Notes: a model not told the origin generated them from the letters alone. Positions 16,950 through 26,485 are shown, numbered from the stretch's first letter. The stretch is DNA of 64,000 nucleotides from Microcoleus vaginatus HSN003 (GCF_022701255.1 NZ_CP031705.1:1116001-1180000); one strand, 5' to 3'. A program made the numbers and translations.

Positions 16950-17819
16950 TTATGAAGGAGATATAACTGCTAAAGCTTCGGGAATCACTCGGAATTGTGC
17001 AGGCGTGTGAGTTGTAATTTCACCGTCGGTATTAATCGGACGGCGTTTGCTAGTATTAACCTCAAATTCTTGAGCGTACAAGACGCGAACTTTAGGCGAC
17101 TTGGTATAATTTCCTTGCCTCATAGCCGGCAGCAAACCAATGATTTCCCACCAATTTATTGTTTCCAAACTGTACAAATCCAGTCGCCTGTCGTCGATGG
17201 TGGCATCCTCGGCAACTGTCATGCCACCTCCGTAATAGCGGCCGTTGCCAATGGCAATTTGAATAGTTTTAACCTTAAAAGATTGGTTGTTTATCTTAAT
17301 TTCTGCTCGGAACGGTCGCGCTGAAAAAATTGTCTGCAAAGCAGTAAAAGCATAAGCTAAAACTCCCCAGCGCTGCTTCACCTGTTTCGTCAGCCGCTGG
17401 GTAATTTCCACGCTTAGTCCCAAACTTGCAACATTAAAAAAATGTTGGCCGTTAACCCAACCCAAGTCTATTAGCCGAACTTTACCGCTGGCAATTACTT
17501 GACAAGCTGCGGATAAATCTGTAGGAATTGCCAGAGTCCGGGCTAGGTCGTTAGCAGTTCCCATCGGCAAAATACCCAAGGGTAACTTGGTATCTATCAA
17601 ACCTTCTATGGCAGCGTTGAGAGTGCCGTCGCCGCCGCCGATTATTACTAATTCGACTCGATTTTGGTAGCGGCGAATAGTGTCGGAAAGTTCGTGGGCG
17701 TGGTCAGTAGATTCTATAATTAACTCAAAACCGAGTGCTTCTAATTCTCCACTGGCTTGAGATAATAGCTTTTGCCCTTTTCGGGAGTGCTGGTTTACTA
17801 AAAGTAGAGCTTTCTTCAT
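16950..17819 (-). CDS. Diacylglycerol kinase-like lipid kinase (YegS/BmrU family)
   Basis: A 289-residue DAGK catalytic-domain protein. It shows the nucleotide-binding GGGDGTLN at residues 61-68, the LPLGILPMGTANDLARTL segment, a FNVASLGLSVEIT strand and YGGGM. The family phosphorylates diacylglycerol or a related lipid at the inner membrane face. The exact lipid is not predictable. Start ATG at 17819; length is typical. It converges on cruP, with the tandem palindromic repeat lying between the two 3' ends. Confidence 0.88.
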   Translation of the reverse strand: MKKALLLVNQHSRKGQKLLSQASGELEALGFELIIESTDHAHELSDTIRRYQNRVELVIIGGGDGTLNAAIEGLIDTKLPLGILPMGTANDLARTLAIPTDLSAACQVIASGKVRLIDLGWVNGQHFFNVASLGLSVEITQRLTKQVKQRWGVLAYAFTALQTIFSARPFRAEIKINNQSFKVKTIQIAIGNGRYYGGGMTVAEDATIDDRRLDLYSLETINWWEIIGLLPAMRQGNYTKSPKVRVLYAQEFEVNTSKRRPINTDGEITTHTPAQFRVIPEALAVISPS

Positions 17820-18043
17820 TTGTTAATTTTTCATGAGGAATATTGCGTATTTTAAATTACAAAAAGTATAGCTTGATGCTTTAACTGGATGAAATTAATG
17901 CTTTACTTCTATTTTACCAGTTATGATGGATTGACAAAAATGTCAAAAAATGGATAATTGTAGCAAAAGATTCCTAAAAAGTACCTCCTGCTCTGACCTA
18001 GCAGCAAAAAACCTCGCTTCTCGATCGAACTTAATTTAAAATC

Positions 18044-19342
18044 ATGTGTAATATTTTAGAAAAAGCGCAAGTCGCTGCCGATCGCCAAAACTGGCCTGGG
18101 CTAGTCGAATGCTTGCAGCAAGTGACAGCCAAGGGCAGTAAGCCGCAGGAACAACACATTTTAGAACAATCTGTCAGTTTAGCAATACAAGCCTTGGAAT
18201 GGGGCGATTTTCAAGACCGTTGGGAAATTGCTAAAGTATTGCCCAATCTGGGAAATGGCGCGATCGCACCTTTAATTGCCGTGCTCGAAGACGAAGACGC
18301 AGACACGGAGCCCCGGTGGTTCGCCGCCCGCATTCTCGGAAAGTTCGATCGCCCGGAAGTGATTCAAGCTTTAGTAGAATTGGTCAAAAATTCCGACGAA
18401 GAATTGAGCCAAATCGCCGCCGAAACCCTAGGGAATTTGGGCCAAACAGCCATAGAATCCCTAGCAACTCTCTTGCAGCAAAAAGACTCGCGACAGTTTG
18501 CAACAGTAGCACTCGCCCAAATTCGGCGCACCGAAACCATCGCACCGCTGTTGAGCGTAGTCGCAGACTCTCAAGTTGCGGTGCGGGCAGCCGCAATCGA
18601 GGCCCTGAGCAGCTTTCACGACTCCCGCATCCCGCCGGTACTGGTAGCAGCGCTCAAAGATCCGGCGACAGCAGTCAGAAAAGAAGCCGTGCGAGCTCTT
18701 GGCGCGCGTGCCTATTTAGACGCAGAATTAGATTTAGTTAACTTGCTCAAACCTTTACTTTCGGACATTCGATTAGAAGTTTGTCAGCAAGCGGCGATCG
18801 CGATCGGGCGAGTGAAAACCGATGCTGCAGCGGCTGCTTTATTTGAATTGCTGCGATCGCCCACAACTCCCGTTGAATTGCAAATTGAAACAGTGCGCGC
18901 CCTAAGCTGGATGGAAACTGCAACCGGTTTAGCATATTTGCATCAGACATTACTCCCCGAATTTACTAACATAAATTCTACTGTTTATCAAGAGATAGTC
19001 ACTGTTTTAGGGCGAGTAGAACAGCCGGAATTAAAAGCTGTAGCTGCTAAAATTCTGATTGATTTGTTGAAAACAAATCATCCGGCCGTGCAGGAGGCAG
19101 TTAGCAAAAACTCTTTAGCTTTAGGTTTAGGAAAATTAGGAGATATGAGAGGGCTAGACGCTCTGATTTCAATGTTGGACGACGCAGACAGCAGCGTCAG
19201 GCTGCACTGCATGGCAGCGATCAAACAGCTAGGTGCTGCCGAGGCCAGGCAGAAATTAGAAAACTTAGTTAAGCAAGAGAGTCTCGAACCAAGATTGAAA
19301 CAAGGAATTGCGATCGCCCTGCAAGAATGGCAGGAGAATTAA
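18044..19342 (+). CDS. HEAT-repeat protein
   Basis: A 432-residue soluble protein made of about ten HEAT/PBS-lyase type helical repeats, for example IAPLIAVLEDEDADTEPRWF, VIQALVELVKNSDEELSQIA and PVLVAALKDPATAVRKEAVR. The best-known relatives are phycobilin lyase subunits and HEAT scaffold proteins. No catalytic motif is visible, so I infer a scaffolding or binding role. The ATG at 18044 starts a normal N-terminus. The stop lies 106 bp before the end of the convergent kinase gene. Confidence 0.85.
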   Translation: MCNILEKAQVAADRQNWPGLVECLQQVTAKGSKPQEQHILEQSVSLAIQALEWGDFQDRWEIAKVLPNLGNGAIAPLIAVLEDEDADTEPRWFAARILGKFDRPEVIQALVELVKNSDEELSQIAAETLGNLGQTAIESLATLLQQKDSRQFATVALAQIRRTETIAPLLSVVADSQVAVRAAAIEALSSFHDSRIPPVLVAALKDPATAVRKEAVRALGARAYLDAELDLVNLLKPLLSDIRLEVCQQAAIAIGRVKTDAAAAALFELLRSPTTPVELQIETVRALSWMETATGLAYLHQTLLPEFTNINSTVYQEIVTVLGRVEQPELKAVAAKILIDLLKTNHPAVQEAVSKNSLALGLGKLGDMRGLDALISMLDDADSSVRLHCMAAIKQLGAAEARQKLENLVKQESLEPRLKQGIAIALQEWQEN

Positions 19343-19448
19343 GAGCGAGCGAATTTGCGGAAAACATTTAAATTTAGGGTGCGCCATAAGCACCTTACGT
19401 AGAACTTAAATATTGAATTTTGAACTCGATAACTGAAAAATCCAAACT

Positions 19449-22400
19449 TTAGGTCTGCTCAATTGGCAGCCGCACTCCGAAAGTCGAGCCGAGTCCTTCC
19501 CCAGGACTTTCGGCCCAGACACTGCCGCCGTGGAGTTCCACGAGATGGCGGACGATCGCCAATCCCAGTCCCAGCCCGCCGTAATTGCGCGTAGAAGTGC
19601 TGTCAGCTTGGCGGAAGCGATCGAACACAAACGGCAAAAACTCCTTGCTGATGCCAATTCCCGTATCGCTGACAACGATCGAAACAGAGTGAACCGGAGA
19701 CCGCCCAGACAAGATGGCGCCACCCGCTGCTCCCGGTTCCCCATCCTTCGAGAGCCTTATTTCCACGCGACCCGACGGCGGCGTAAACTTAATAGCATTC
19801 GAGAGCAAATTAGACACCACCTGCTGCAAACGAGTAGCATCGCCCCTCACCACGCTCACCCCTTCGTCACAAAAACTCACCAATTCAATACCCCGAGCTT
19901 CAGCATCAGGGCTCAGTGCCTTCACGGCCGTTTCTACAATCCGCACCAAATCCACCGGGAACAGCTTCAAACACACTTTGCCGCTGACAATCCGAGAAAC
20001 GTCCAGTAAATCCTCAATCATCTGAGTCTGCAACCGCGCGTTTCGCTCAATAGTCTCCAAACCCACAGCCGTTTTTTCTGGACTCATCTGGCGCTGCCGC
20101 AGCATCTGCGCCCAGCCCAAAATCGCGTTCAGAGGCGTCCGCAACTCGTGAGAAAGCGTTCCCAAAAACTCGTCTTTAATCCGATTGGCCTCGGCTGCTT
20201 CCCGGTAAAGTCGCGCATTGTCGATCGCCACCGCCGCATCCCGCGCCAAATCCTCCAGCAAAACCAAATCGCCCTCCCCGCAGCGGCGGCCCGACTCCCC
20301 GCACAGCAAGGAAATCGCTCCCAGCGTCCGCCCACGAGCGATCAGCGGCACGCAGATTGCCGACAGTACCTGGGATTGGCCTCGCAGCACCAACTGCAGA
20401 TCCCTGTCCGGCACAACCGCCTCGATCACCCATTCCGGTATTTCTGGGTAGAGCTTCGACTCACCAGTCCGCAGCACCTTTGCTACTCCGTGCCGTCCTT
20501 GGGGATCTAGCGGCATACGCCGATCGATTTGCCACAGCAGAGCGACTTTGCTCGGATCAGAGTGAGCAACTGCTTGCAAGCGGATCGAGCCGTCTGCATC
20601 CAGCAAATGCACACAGCACCAATCTCCCAGCCCCGGTACTGTTAAATCTGCCAAACCTTGCAGCGCCTTCTCGTAATCCAGGGAAGCCGACGACAGCAAA
20701 GCCAAAGCTTGAGCGCTAAAATAGGCTGTTTGTGCCAATCGCTGGCGATCGTCAATATCAGTACAAGTCCCGAACCATTTGAGAATTTGCCCATCAGCGT
20801 CCCGCACGGGCAATGCCCTGCCCAGATGCCAGCGGTAAGCTCCGTCAGATGCCCGTTTAAAGCGGTATTCCACCTCGTAAGTGCTCCCCATCTCCACCGA
20901 GGTCTTCCAGCTTTCTACGCAATTTTCCACGTCATCTGGATGCAGGGCTAGCTGCCACCCCCAGCCTTGAGTTTCCTCCAGAGTCAAGCCAGTATATTCA
21001 AACCAGCGCTGGTTGTAGTAGTCGAACCAGCCGTCAGCTCTGGCAGTCCAAACTATTTGCGGGATGGCTTCAGCGAGCACGCGGTAAAGCAGTTCGCTGG
21101 CTTCGGCTTGGCGACGGGCGGCCTGTTCCCGCGCCAATGCCCAATTCCGCTGTTCTTCGGCCTCTTTGCGATCGCTGATGTCGCTAATCACGCCGATCCA
21201 TTTGTAGGGATTGCCTTGTTTGTCAAGCACTGCTTTGCCCCGATCGATCCAGTGGAGCAAGCGGCCCCGCTGGCAGTGAACGCGGTATTCCTGAAAAAAT
21301 GGGGCACCAGAACTGTCTGGAGCACTCAAATACCGATCGACCGCAGCCAAAACTCGATCGCGGTCGATCGGATGCAAGATACTGTTCCAAGCTGCTCTTG
21401 TCCTCGGAAATCCACCTTTTTCGTACTCCAAATGTTGGTCTACGTGACCGAACCACAGCACGATGCCGGTCTCGATATCCCATTCATAAATCAAATCGCT
21501 AGCGCTTTCTGCAGCAATCCGAAACCGCTCTTCAGACTGTCGCAGCACTTCCATAAATTTAAAGCGTTCCGTCACGTCCAAAACCAGAGATAGCACCGAT
21601 ATCAACTGTCCAGACTCGCTGTAGAAAGCCGAATTGTACCACTCGCAATGCACCAACGAACCACCCTTATGATAATTGCTGTTGCGAACTACATTGCAGC
21701 GACGACCTGGTTTTCTTAAACCATAAACTGCCGATTTTACCTCTTCAAAATCACCCTTATCTATAAATTTCCAGTCGCTAAAATGCTTTCCTAAAACTTC
21801 TGTTTCCTTCCACCCAAAAATCTTCTCGGCTGCCGGCGACCAGCCGCTAACCCTAAAATTTTCATCCCACTCAATCACCGCTAGGGGACTATTTTCAAAA
21901 TGAGAAGTGAGTTTTTGCAGCGCCTCGCGCAGGGATGCTTCTACTTGCTTGCGCTTAGTAATATCGCCAAAAGAAATAGCAATACCGTCGCCCAATTTAA
22001 CGGTCATAATCCGAAACCAGCCGACAATGCCTTCCCTGTTGTAATAAATCTCAGTATCGAGGGTAATTCCTGTTTCTACAACTTCCACGTAACGGTCGAA
22101 CAAACCGCTCTCTTTATGGCCGGGCAGGACTTGCAGCAATCGCTTGCCGATTAATTCTTCAGGTGTATGTTGTTGAATTTTTGCCGCTGCGGGATTGACG
22201 TATTCCCATTCAAAATCCACAATTGTGGATTCGTCACGAAGGCTGCGGAACACGTTAAATCCGTCTAGAGATAATTCCTGAAAAACGCGGAAGCGTTCTT
22301 CACTTTCTTGCAGTTTTCCTAAAGCGTCAAGCAGTAGTTCTTCGACTCGCTCGCGCTGGGTTATTTCTGCGAGAAATTGCTCGTTAATTTGCTGGAGTTC

Positions 22401-22850
22401 GGTTGTGGGGAATGATCCGGAATTTTGAATGGCAGAGTCGGCTTGCAGTCGATCGACCTTTTGGGTTCCCAGTGCCGTATTTGCTGGTAAAGAGGCCGTC
22501 CCAGCCACAGCCAACATTTGAGAAACCGAGGGTATCAGGGACGCTACAGCCCACAAAGAGATGATAGCGGTAACGGCGGCGATCGAACTTGACAGCGAGT
22601 AGCTGGGATGCACCAGCATCCAAACTTGCATCAAGTGAGTTGTCCCGCCGCAGAAAAACCAGGCTCCCAATAGGAGAAATTCCTTGGTCAAAGGCACGTT
22701 CCGGTGCTTCCGGGCAAAGTATGTCAGAATTGCTGGAATTGAGTAATAAGCCAAGGCAATTAACACATCGCTGACCGCGTGCAGTCCCATCAACTGAGGT
22801 TGCCACTGGCAACAGTCATCTGGCGAAATAAAATTGTGGTTTAATGACAT
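19449..22850 (-). CDS. Ethylene-receptor-like PAS/GAF sensor histidine kinase
   Basis: A 1133-residue membrane histidine kinase. The N-terminus matches the three-helix domain of plant ethylene receptors: CCQWQPQLMGLH, then helix 1 SDVLIALAYYSIP with Asp28, helix 2 with Cys67 and His72 (CGGTTHLMQVW), and helix 3 to about residue 110. Then come coiled coil, four PAS domains (~180-700), a GAF domain (~725-880), a HisKA domain with His901 (LSHELRTPLN) and an HATPase with DTGIGIS and GGLGLGLAIV. In ETR1 the copper ligands are Cys65 and His69, four apart; here the spacing is five. I place the start at the ATG at 22850, which gives the family N-terminus. The frame is open upstream to 22988. No receiver domain is fused. 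Confidence 0.88.
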   Translation of the reverse strand: MSLNHNFISPDDCCQWQPQLMGLHAVSDVLIALAYYSIPAILTYFARKHRNVPLTKEFLLLGAWFFCGGTTHLMQVWMLVHPSYSLSSSIAAVTAIISLWAVASLIPSVSQMLAVAGTASLPANTALGTQKVDRLQADSAIQNSGSFPTTELQQINEQFLAEITQRERVEELLLDALGKLQESEERFRVFQELSLDGFNVFRSLRDESTIVDFEWEYVNPAAAKIQQHTPEELIGKRLLQVLPGHKESGLFDRYVEVVETGITLDTEIYYNREGIVGWFRIMTVKLGDGIAISFGDITKRKQVEASLREALQKLTSHFENSPLAVIEWDENFRVSGWSPAAEKIFGWKETEVLGKHFSDWKFIDKGDFEEVKSAVYGLRKPGRRCNVVRNSNYHKGGSLVHCEWYNSAFYSESGQLISVLSLVLDVTERFKFMEVLRQSEERFRIAAESASDLIYEWDIETGIVLWFGHVDQHLEYEKGGFPRTRAAWNSILHPIDRDRVLAAVDRYLSAPDSSGAPFFQEYRVHCQRGRLLHWIDRGKAVLDKQGNPYKWIGVISDISDRKEAEEQRNWALAREQAARRQAEASELLYRVLAEAIPQIVWTARADGWFDYYNQRWFEYTGLTLEETQGWGWQLALHPDDVENCVESWKTSVEMGSTYEVEYRFKRASDGAYRWHLGRALPVRDADGQILKWFGTCTDIDDRQRLAQTAYFSAQALALLSSASLDYEKALQGLADLTVPGLGDWCCVHLLDADGSIRLQAVAHSDPSKVALLWQIDRRMPLDPQGRHGVAKVLRTGESKLYPEIPEWVIEAVVPDRDLQLVLRGQSQVLSAICVPLIARGRTLGAISLLCGESGRRCGEGDLVLLEDLARDAAVAIDNARLYREAAEANRIKDEFLGTLSHELRTPLNAILGWAQMLRQRQMSPEKTAVGLETIERNARLQTQMIEDLLDVSRIVSGKVCLKLFPVDLVRIVETAVKALSPDAEARGIELVSFCDEGVSVVRGDATRLQQVVSNLLSNAIKFTPPSGRVEIRLSKDGEPGAAGGAILSGRSPVHSVSIVVSDTGIGISKEFLPFVFDRFRQADSTSTRNYGGLGLGLAIVRHLVELHGGSVWAESPGEGLGSTFGVRLPIEQT

Positions 22851-23461
22851 AATCTTAATAAATGGCGCATTTCGGCTTTCCTGTGCGATCGATCCTAGTT
22901 GCACTTGTGTTGCTGACCCGCTAGTTTCTAGTTTATACACAAAAAAACATAAAACAAAAGTGGCTTTAGTCCGGGGAGTAAAGTTCACAGCAGGCTTTAA
23001 CCTGCCTGCAATATTCGTACATTTATTGAGAGGTTTAGGGAGAGTGAGGTACGATTATTCCCAAGGAGGTACGAAATTTAATGCTATCTTTTGACTTCAC
23101 AACTTACGGAAAAACAGAGCAATTGAACTCACTAGATGAAGGGATTACTAGAGTGCCGATCATTGAAACGGTTTAGCTAGAAGCTGGCAATATTGGAGAA
23201 ATTCATCTTTATTGAATCCATTTTTTGAGAAGTTTGCCGAGTCAGAAATCCCTTGAACATAGGAGAATCGACCTCTATTTGGAGGCTCAGAAATTCTGCC
23301 GGAGCAGATTGATGCTTGGAGCCAAGCATCCCCGCCTCTGGCCCCGGAATCAAAACAAATCTGTACCTGTATCAAAGTCTACTAAATTCTGCTACTAAAT
23401 CGGTTAATGTCACAGATTATCTTCCAGTAAAATTTCTGAAACCATCTCGAATTAAACATTC
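22851..23461. other. Intergenic region upstream of the LysR gene
   Basis: A 611-bp gap between divergent genes. It has a small GCAGG...CCTGC palindrome near 22991-23010. No open frame resembles a known protein. It should contain the promoters of the ethylene-receptor-like kinase and of the LysR regulator; LysR proteins often bind their own upstream DNA, but I see no clear T-N11-A operator to name. Confidence 0.45.
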
Positions 23462-24436
23462 ATGCGCTTAGAGCAGCTTCAAGCATTTCTTTCAGTTGCT
23501 GAAACCGGTAGCTTTCAGCAAGCGGCCCGGAAGTGTGGCGTTACCCAATCGACTATTAGCCGCCAAGTGCAGGGATTAGAAGCGGAAGTGGGTTTGTCGC
23601 TGTTTCACCGCACAGCCCACGCAAAACTGACTGTGGGAGGGGAATGCCTGCTGCCTCACGCTCGCAAAATTTGTCAGAGTTGGCGAAATGCTGCAGAAGA
23701 ATTGGGAGATTTACGGGCGGGAAAGCAGCCCGAACTCTGCGTGGCTGCGATTCATTCGGTTTGCGCTGCTTATTTGCCGCCTGTGTTGCAAAAGTTTTGC
23801 CGCGACTATCCAGACGTGCAGTTGCGGGTGACTTCCCTCGGAAGTGATCGAGCTCTGAAAGTCCTCAAAGACGGTTTGGTGGACATAGCGGTGGTGATGA
23901 ACAACCGCCATTTTACTCAAGCCCCGGAAATGTTGGTTGAGGTGCTCTACAATGAGCCGATCGAGGTATTGATGGCGGCGGGTCATCCTTTGGCTCAGTA
24001 CGATCGAGTACCTTGGCCGGAATTGATTTGTTACCCGCAAGTGGTGTTTAAGGATGGGTACGGAATGCAGCGGATGGTGCAAGAACAATTTGGACGCATC
24101 GGTGCTAAACTTCATGCTGTTTTGGAACTCAACACTCTTGATGCTTTTCGGGGTGTGGTGCGACAGGGAGAATTGATTGCTTTGCTGCCGCATTCAGCTT
24201 TGCTAGAGGCGAAGGGCGATCGCACTTTAGCAATTCGGTCGATCGCCCAAGAGCGGTCAAATTCCAAGGTTTCGGCGATCGGCCAATCGGCGATCGATCC
24301 GACTTGGACTCGCGAAGTGGTGTTGGTGACAACTCACGATCGAATGCAAATTCCGCCGATCGCCCATTTCTGGAACCTGGTACGTGAATTTGTACCGCCT
24401 TTTGATGTAATCAAGCTAGAAAAATCAGGCAGTTAA
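23462..24436 (+). CDS. LysR-family transcriptional regulator
   Basis: A 324-residue regulator. The winged helix-turn-helix fills residues 1-60 (MRLEQLQAFLSVAETGSFQQ, then STISRQVQGLEAEVGLSLFH). The substrate-binding fold follows from about residue 88 (ELCVAAIHSVCAAYLPPVL, with LVDIAVVMN and the later VVRQGELIALLPHS strand). LysR proteins bind a small metabolite and control nearby or divergent genes. The divergent neighbour is the ethylene-receptor-like kinase, 611 bp away, and the TrpD-like gene follows on the same strand. The target is not predictable. Confidence 0.92.
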   Translation: MRLEQLQAFLSVAETGSFQQAARKCGVTQSTISRQVQGLEAEVGLSLFHRTAHAKLTVGGECLLPHARKICQSWRNAAEELGDLRAGKQPELCVAAIHSVCAAYLPPVLQKFCRDYPDVQLRVTSLGSDRALKVLKDGLVDIAVVMNNRHFTQAPEMLVEVLYNEPIEVLMAAGHPLAQYDRVPWPELICYPQVVFKDGYGMQRMVQEQFGRIGAKLHAVLELNTLDAFRGVVRQGELIALLPHSALLEAKGDRTLAIRSIAQERSNSKVSAIGQSAIDPTWTREVVLVTTHDRMQIPPIAHFWNLVREFVPPFDVIKLEKSGS

Positions 24437-24490
24437 TTCGATAATTTTGAATTGAATTTTGGGAATTTTAAATTTAAACGGATTCAAATA

Positions 24491-24546
24491 TTACCAATTA
24501 CTAACTACCAATTACTAACTACCAACTACCAATTACCAATTACCAA
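24491..24546. repeat. Heptad repeat block (TTACCAA/CTACCAA/TTACTAA)
   Basis: Eight uninterrupted 7-base units between the LysR stop and the TrpD-like ATG. Units vary at the first, fourth and fifth bases, but the 7-bp phase is kept. Confidence 0.85.
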
Positions 24547-24557
24547 CTTCAAAAGTT

Positions 24558-25622
24558 ATGAGTGACGCATTTAGAGAATTGCTGCGAAAAATTGGCAGCG
24601 GAGTACACACAGGAGAAAACTTAACTCGTTCCGAAGCAGCAGCAGCCACGCGGATGATGCTGCTGGAGGAAGCAACACCGGCTCAAATCGGAGCTTTTAT
24701 GATTTCCCACCGCATTAAACGGCCCACGGGCGAAGAATTAGCCGGAATGCTCGATGCTTATGAAGAATTGGGGCCTATGCTTGCCCCCCCAAACCGAGAA
24801 AAAGGGTTTTCCGTCTCTACCGTGGCCGTGTTTGGGGTTGCTTACGACGGGCGATCGCGCACGGCTCCCATTAGCCCTTTAACAGCCCTAATTTTAGCCT
24901 CCTCTGGCGTCCCAACCCTTATGCACGGAGGGGATACAATGCCAACGAAGGAAGGCATTCCCCTGATTGAAATTTGGCGTGGTTTGGGAGTGGACTGGAG
25001 AAAACTGAGTTTAGAAAAAGTCCAGCAAGTTTTTGACAGTACGGGTTTAGGTTTTGTTCACCTTCCCAAGCATTTTCCTGAAGCCGCCGCTTTAGTTCCC
25101 TACCGCCGTGAAATCGGCAAACGGCCACCTTTTTCAACCATGGAGTTGATGTGGTGTCCCTGTGCCGGCGACGTTAACGTCATCTCCGGCTACGTCCACC
25201 CGCCCACAGAAGGTATGTTTCAAAAAGCCTTTGAGTTGCGGGGAATCAAAAATTATACCACTGTCAAGGGATTGGAGGGAAGCTGCGATCTGCCGCGCGA
25301 TCGTACTGCGATTATCGGCATTGCTAAGCCGGACACTGAGTTCGAGCGACTGCTTTTAGCTCACGGAGATTACGGTTTTAGCAGCACGAATCCTGCCCTT
25401 GAATCAGCCTCTGAGTTATTCAAACAAATGCACGAAGTGTTGCTGGGAAAACCATCGGAATTGATGCAGTCCGCTATCTGGAACGGCGGCTTTTATCTGT
25501 GGCGCAGCGGAGTTTGTTTAGATATGAACTCGGGTTTGATTGAGGCAGAAACTTTATTAAGTAGCGGTCAAGTCGTGCAAAAACTTGAGGAAGTTAGCCA
25601 AGCCGTTAGTGTTTTGAGTTGA
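24558..25622 (+). CDS. Anthranilate phosphoribosyltransferase-like (TrpD-like) protein
   Basis: A 354-residue glycosyltransferase family 3 protein. The N-terminal helical domain (LTRSEAAAATRMMLLEEATP, then AQIGAFMISHRIKRPTGEEL) and the alpha/beta domain follow TrpD. The phosphoribosyl-pyrophosphate loop, GTGGD in true TrpD, reads AYDGR (VFGVAYDGRSRTAPIS), and the KHGN motif is MHGGD. Tryptophan-pathway activity is therefore doubtful; a different base or a binding-only role is more likely. The gene stands apart from other trp genes. Its TGA stop is formed by the first unit of a GACAGTT heptad array. Confidence 0.85.
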   Translation: MSDAFRELLRKIGSGVHTGENLTRSEAAAATRMMLLEEATPAQIGAFMISHRIKRPTGEELAGMLDAYEELGPMLAPPNREKGFSVSTVAVFGVAYDGRSRTAPISPLTALILASSGVPTLMHGGDTMPTKEGIPLIEIWRGLGVDWRKLSLEKVQQVFDSTGLGFVHLPKHFPEAAALVPYRREIGKRPPFSTMELMWCPCAGDVNVISGYVHPPTEGMFQKAFELRGIKNYTTVKGLEGSCDLPRDRTAIIGIAKPDTEFERLLLAHGDYGFSSTNPALESASELFKQMHEVLLGKPSELMQSAIWNGGFYLWRSGVCLDMNSGLIEAETLLSSGQVVQKLEEVSQAVSVLS

Positions 25623-25669
25623 CAGTTGACAGTTGACAGTTGACAGTTGACAGTTGACAGTTGACAGTT
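25621..25669. repeat. Heptad array (GACAGTT)x7
   Basis: Seven perfect tandem GACAGTT units. The TrpD-like stop codon (25620-25622) overlaps the first unit. Confidence 0.95.
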
Positions 25670-25708
25670 AACTACGGACTACTGACTACTAGACATCTCC
25701 AATAATTA

Positions 25709-25734
25709 TTGTGGAACAGGCATCTTGCCTGTTC
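25709..25734. repeat. Copy of the GGCATCTTGCC dispersed repeat
   Basis: TTGTGGAACAGGCATCTTGC continuing into CTGTTC; the same element as at 16785-16930, in shorter form. Confidence 0.75.
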
Positions 25735-25754
25735 AAAACAGGCAATTCTTGCGA

Positions 25755-25824
25755 TAACTACTGACTGCTGACTAATGACTAATGACTACTGACTACTGAC
25801 TACTGACTACTGACTAATGACTAA
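25755..25824. repeat. Heptad array (TGACTAC/TGACTAA)x10 that supplies the mobA start codon
   Basis: Ten tandem 7-base units. The ATG of mobA (25817-25819) spans the junction of the last two TGACTAA units. Confidence 0.9.
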
Positions 25825-26422
25825 CCATAAAATTGCTGTAATTGTGCTTGCAGGCGGTCAAAGTTCGCGGATGGGTAGGGATAAAGCTCTGCTGGAAATT
25901 GAGGGCAAATGCCTATTGCAGCGGGCGTTGGAAGTTGCAACAGTTGTAGGGCCAGAAGTTTATGTTCTGACTGCTTGGCCCGATCGCTATCGATCGACCT
26001 TAACCGAAACATCCCAATTTCTGGTAGAGTACAATCCGGGCTCCGGGCCCTTGGTTGCATTGACTCAGGGATTGAAAGAAATAGCCGCCGAGTGGATTTT
26101 ACTGTTAGCTTGCGATTTGCCTTTGTTGGATGCCCAGATTATTCAAAATTGGGCAAGTCAGTTAACAGAGTTTCCCGCATCAACTTTAGCAGTTGTGCCT
26201 TATCAAAATTCGCGCTGGGAGCCTTTGTGCGGCTTCTACCGCCAAAAATCTCTGCTGAGTTTGCAAAGTTTTATTGACAAAGGTGGGCGTTCCTTTCAAG
26301 TGTGGTTAAATCAAATCCCCGCAATCCCTCTACCTGTAGGGGAACGAGAAGCAATCATGTTATCGAATTGCAATACATTAGAAGAGTTTGAGCAATTAAA
26401 AGGTAAAATGGTTGACGGTTGA
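25817..26422 (+). CDS. mobA: Molybdenum cofactor guanylyltransferase MobA
   Basis: A 201-residue nucleotidyltransferase. The N-terminal signature VLAGGQSSRMGRDKALL (residues 9-25) binds GTP. GSGPLVALTQGL and the metal-binding ACDLPLL follow, and RWEPLCGFYR is the MobA-type strand. It attaches GMP to molybdopterin to make the bis-MGD cofactor, needed for example by nitrate reductase. The start is fixed because the GTP loop begins nine residues in, and the only suitable ATG lies in a heptad array. The stop (VDG then TGA) is also inside repeat sequence. No other molybdenum gene is adjacent. Confidence 0.92.
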   Translation: MTNHKIAVIVLAGGQSSRMGRDKALLEIEGKCLLQRALEVATVVGPEVYVLTAWPDRYRSTLTETSQFLVEYNPGSGPLVALTQGLKEIAAEWILLLACDLPLLDAQIIQNWASQLTEFPASTLAVVPYQNSRWEPLCGFYRQKSLLSLQSFIDKGGRSFQVWLNQIPAIPLPVGEREAIMLSNCNTLEEFEQLKGKMVDG

Positions 26423-26485
26423 CAGTTGACAGTTAACTGACTAATGACTAATGACTAATTACTAATTACTAATTACTAATGATTA
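26411..26485. repeat. Heptad block joining mobA and the aminotransferase gene
   Basis: Units of GTTGACA, TGACTAA and TTACTAA run from the last codons of mobA to the first codons of the next gene. They include the mobA stop (26420-26422) and the aminotransferase ATG (26479-26481). Confidence 0.85.

Noticed and set aside
23160-23375. Short minus-strand frame upstream of the LysR gene
   Set aside because: No family resemblance and no ribosome-binding site; it lies in an apparent regulatory gap.
25621-25824. Tandem repeats as a possible CRISPR array
   Set aside because: The units are 7 bp and directly adjoining, with no spacers; they are heptanucleotide STRRs. No cas gene is present in the window.
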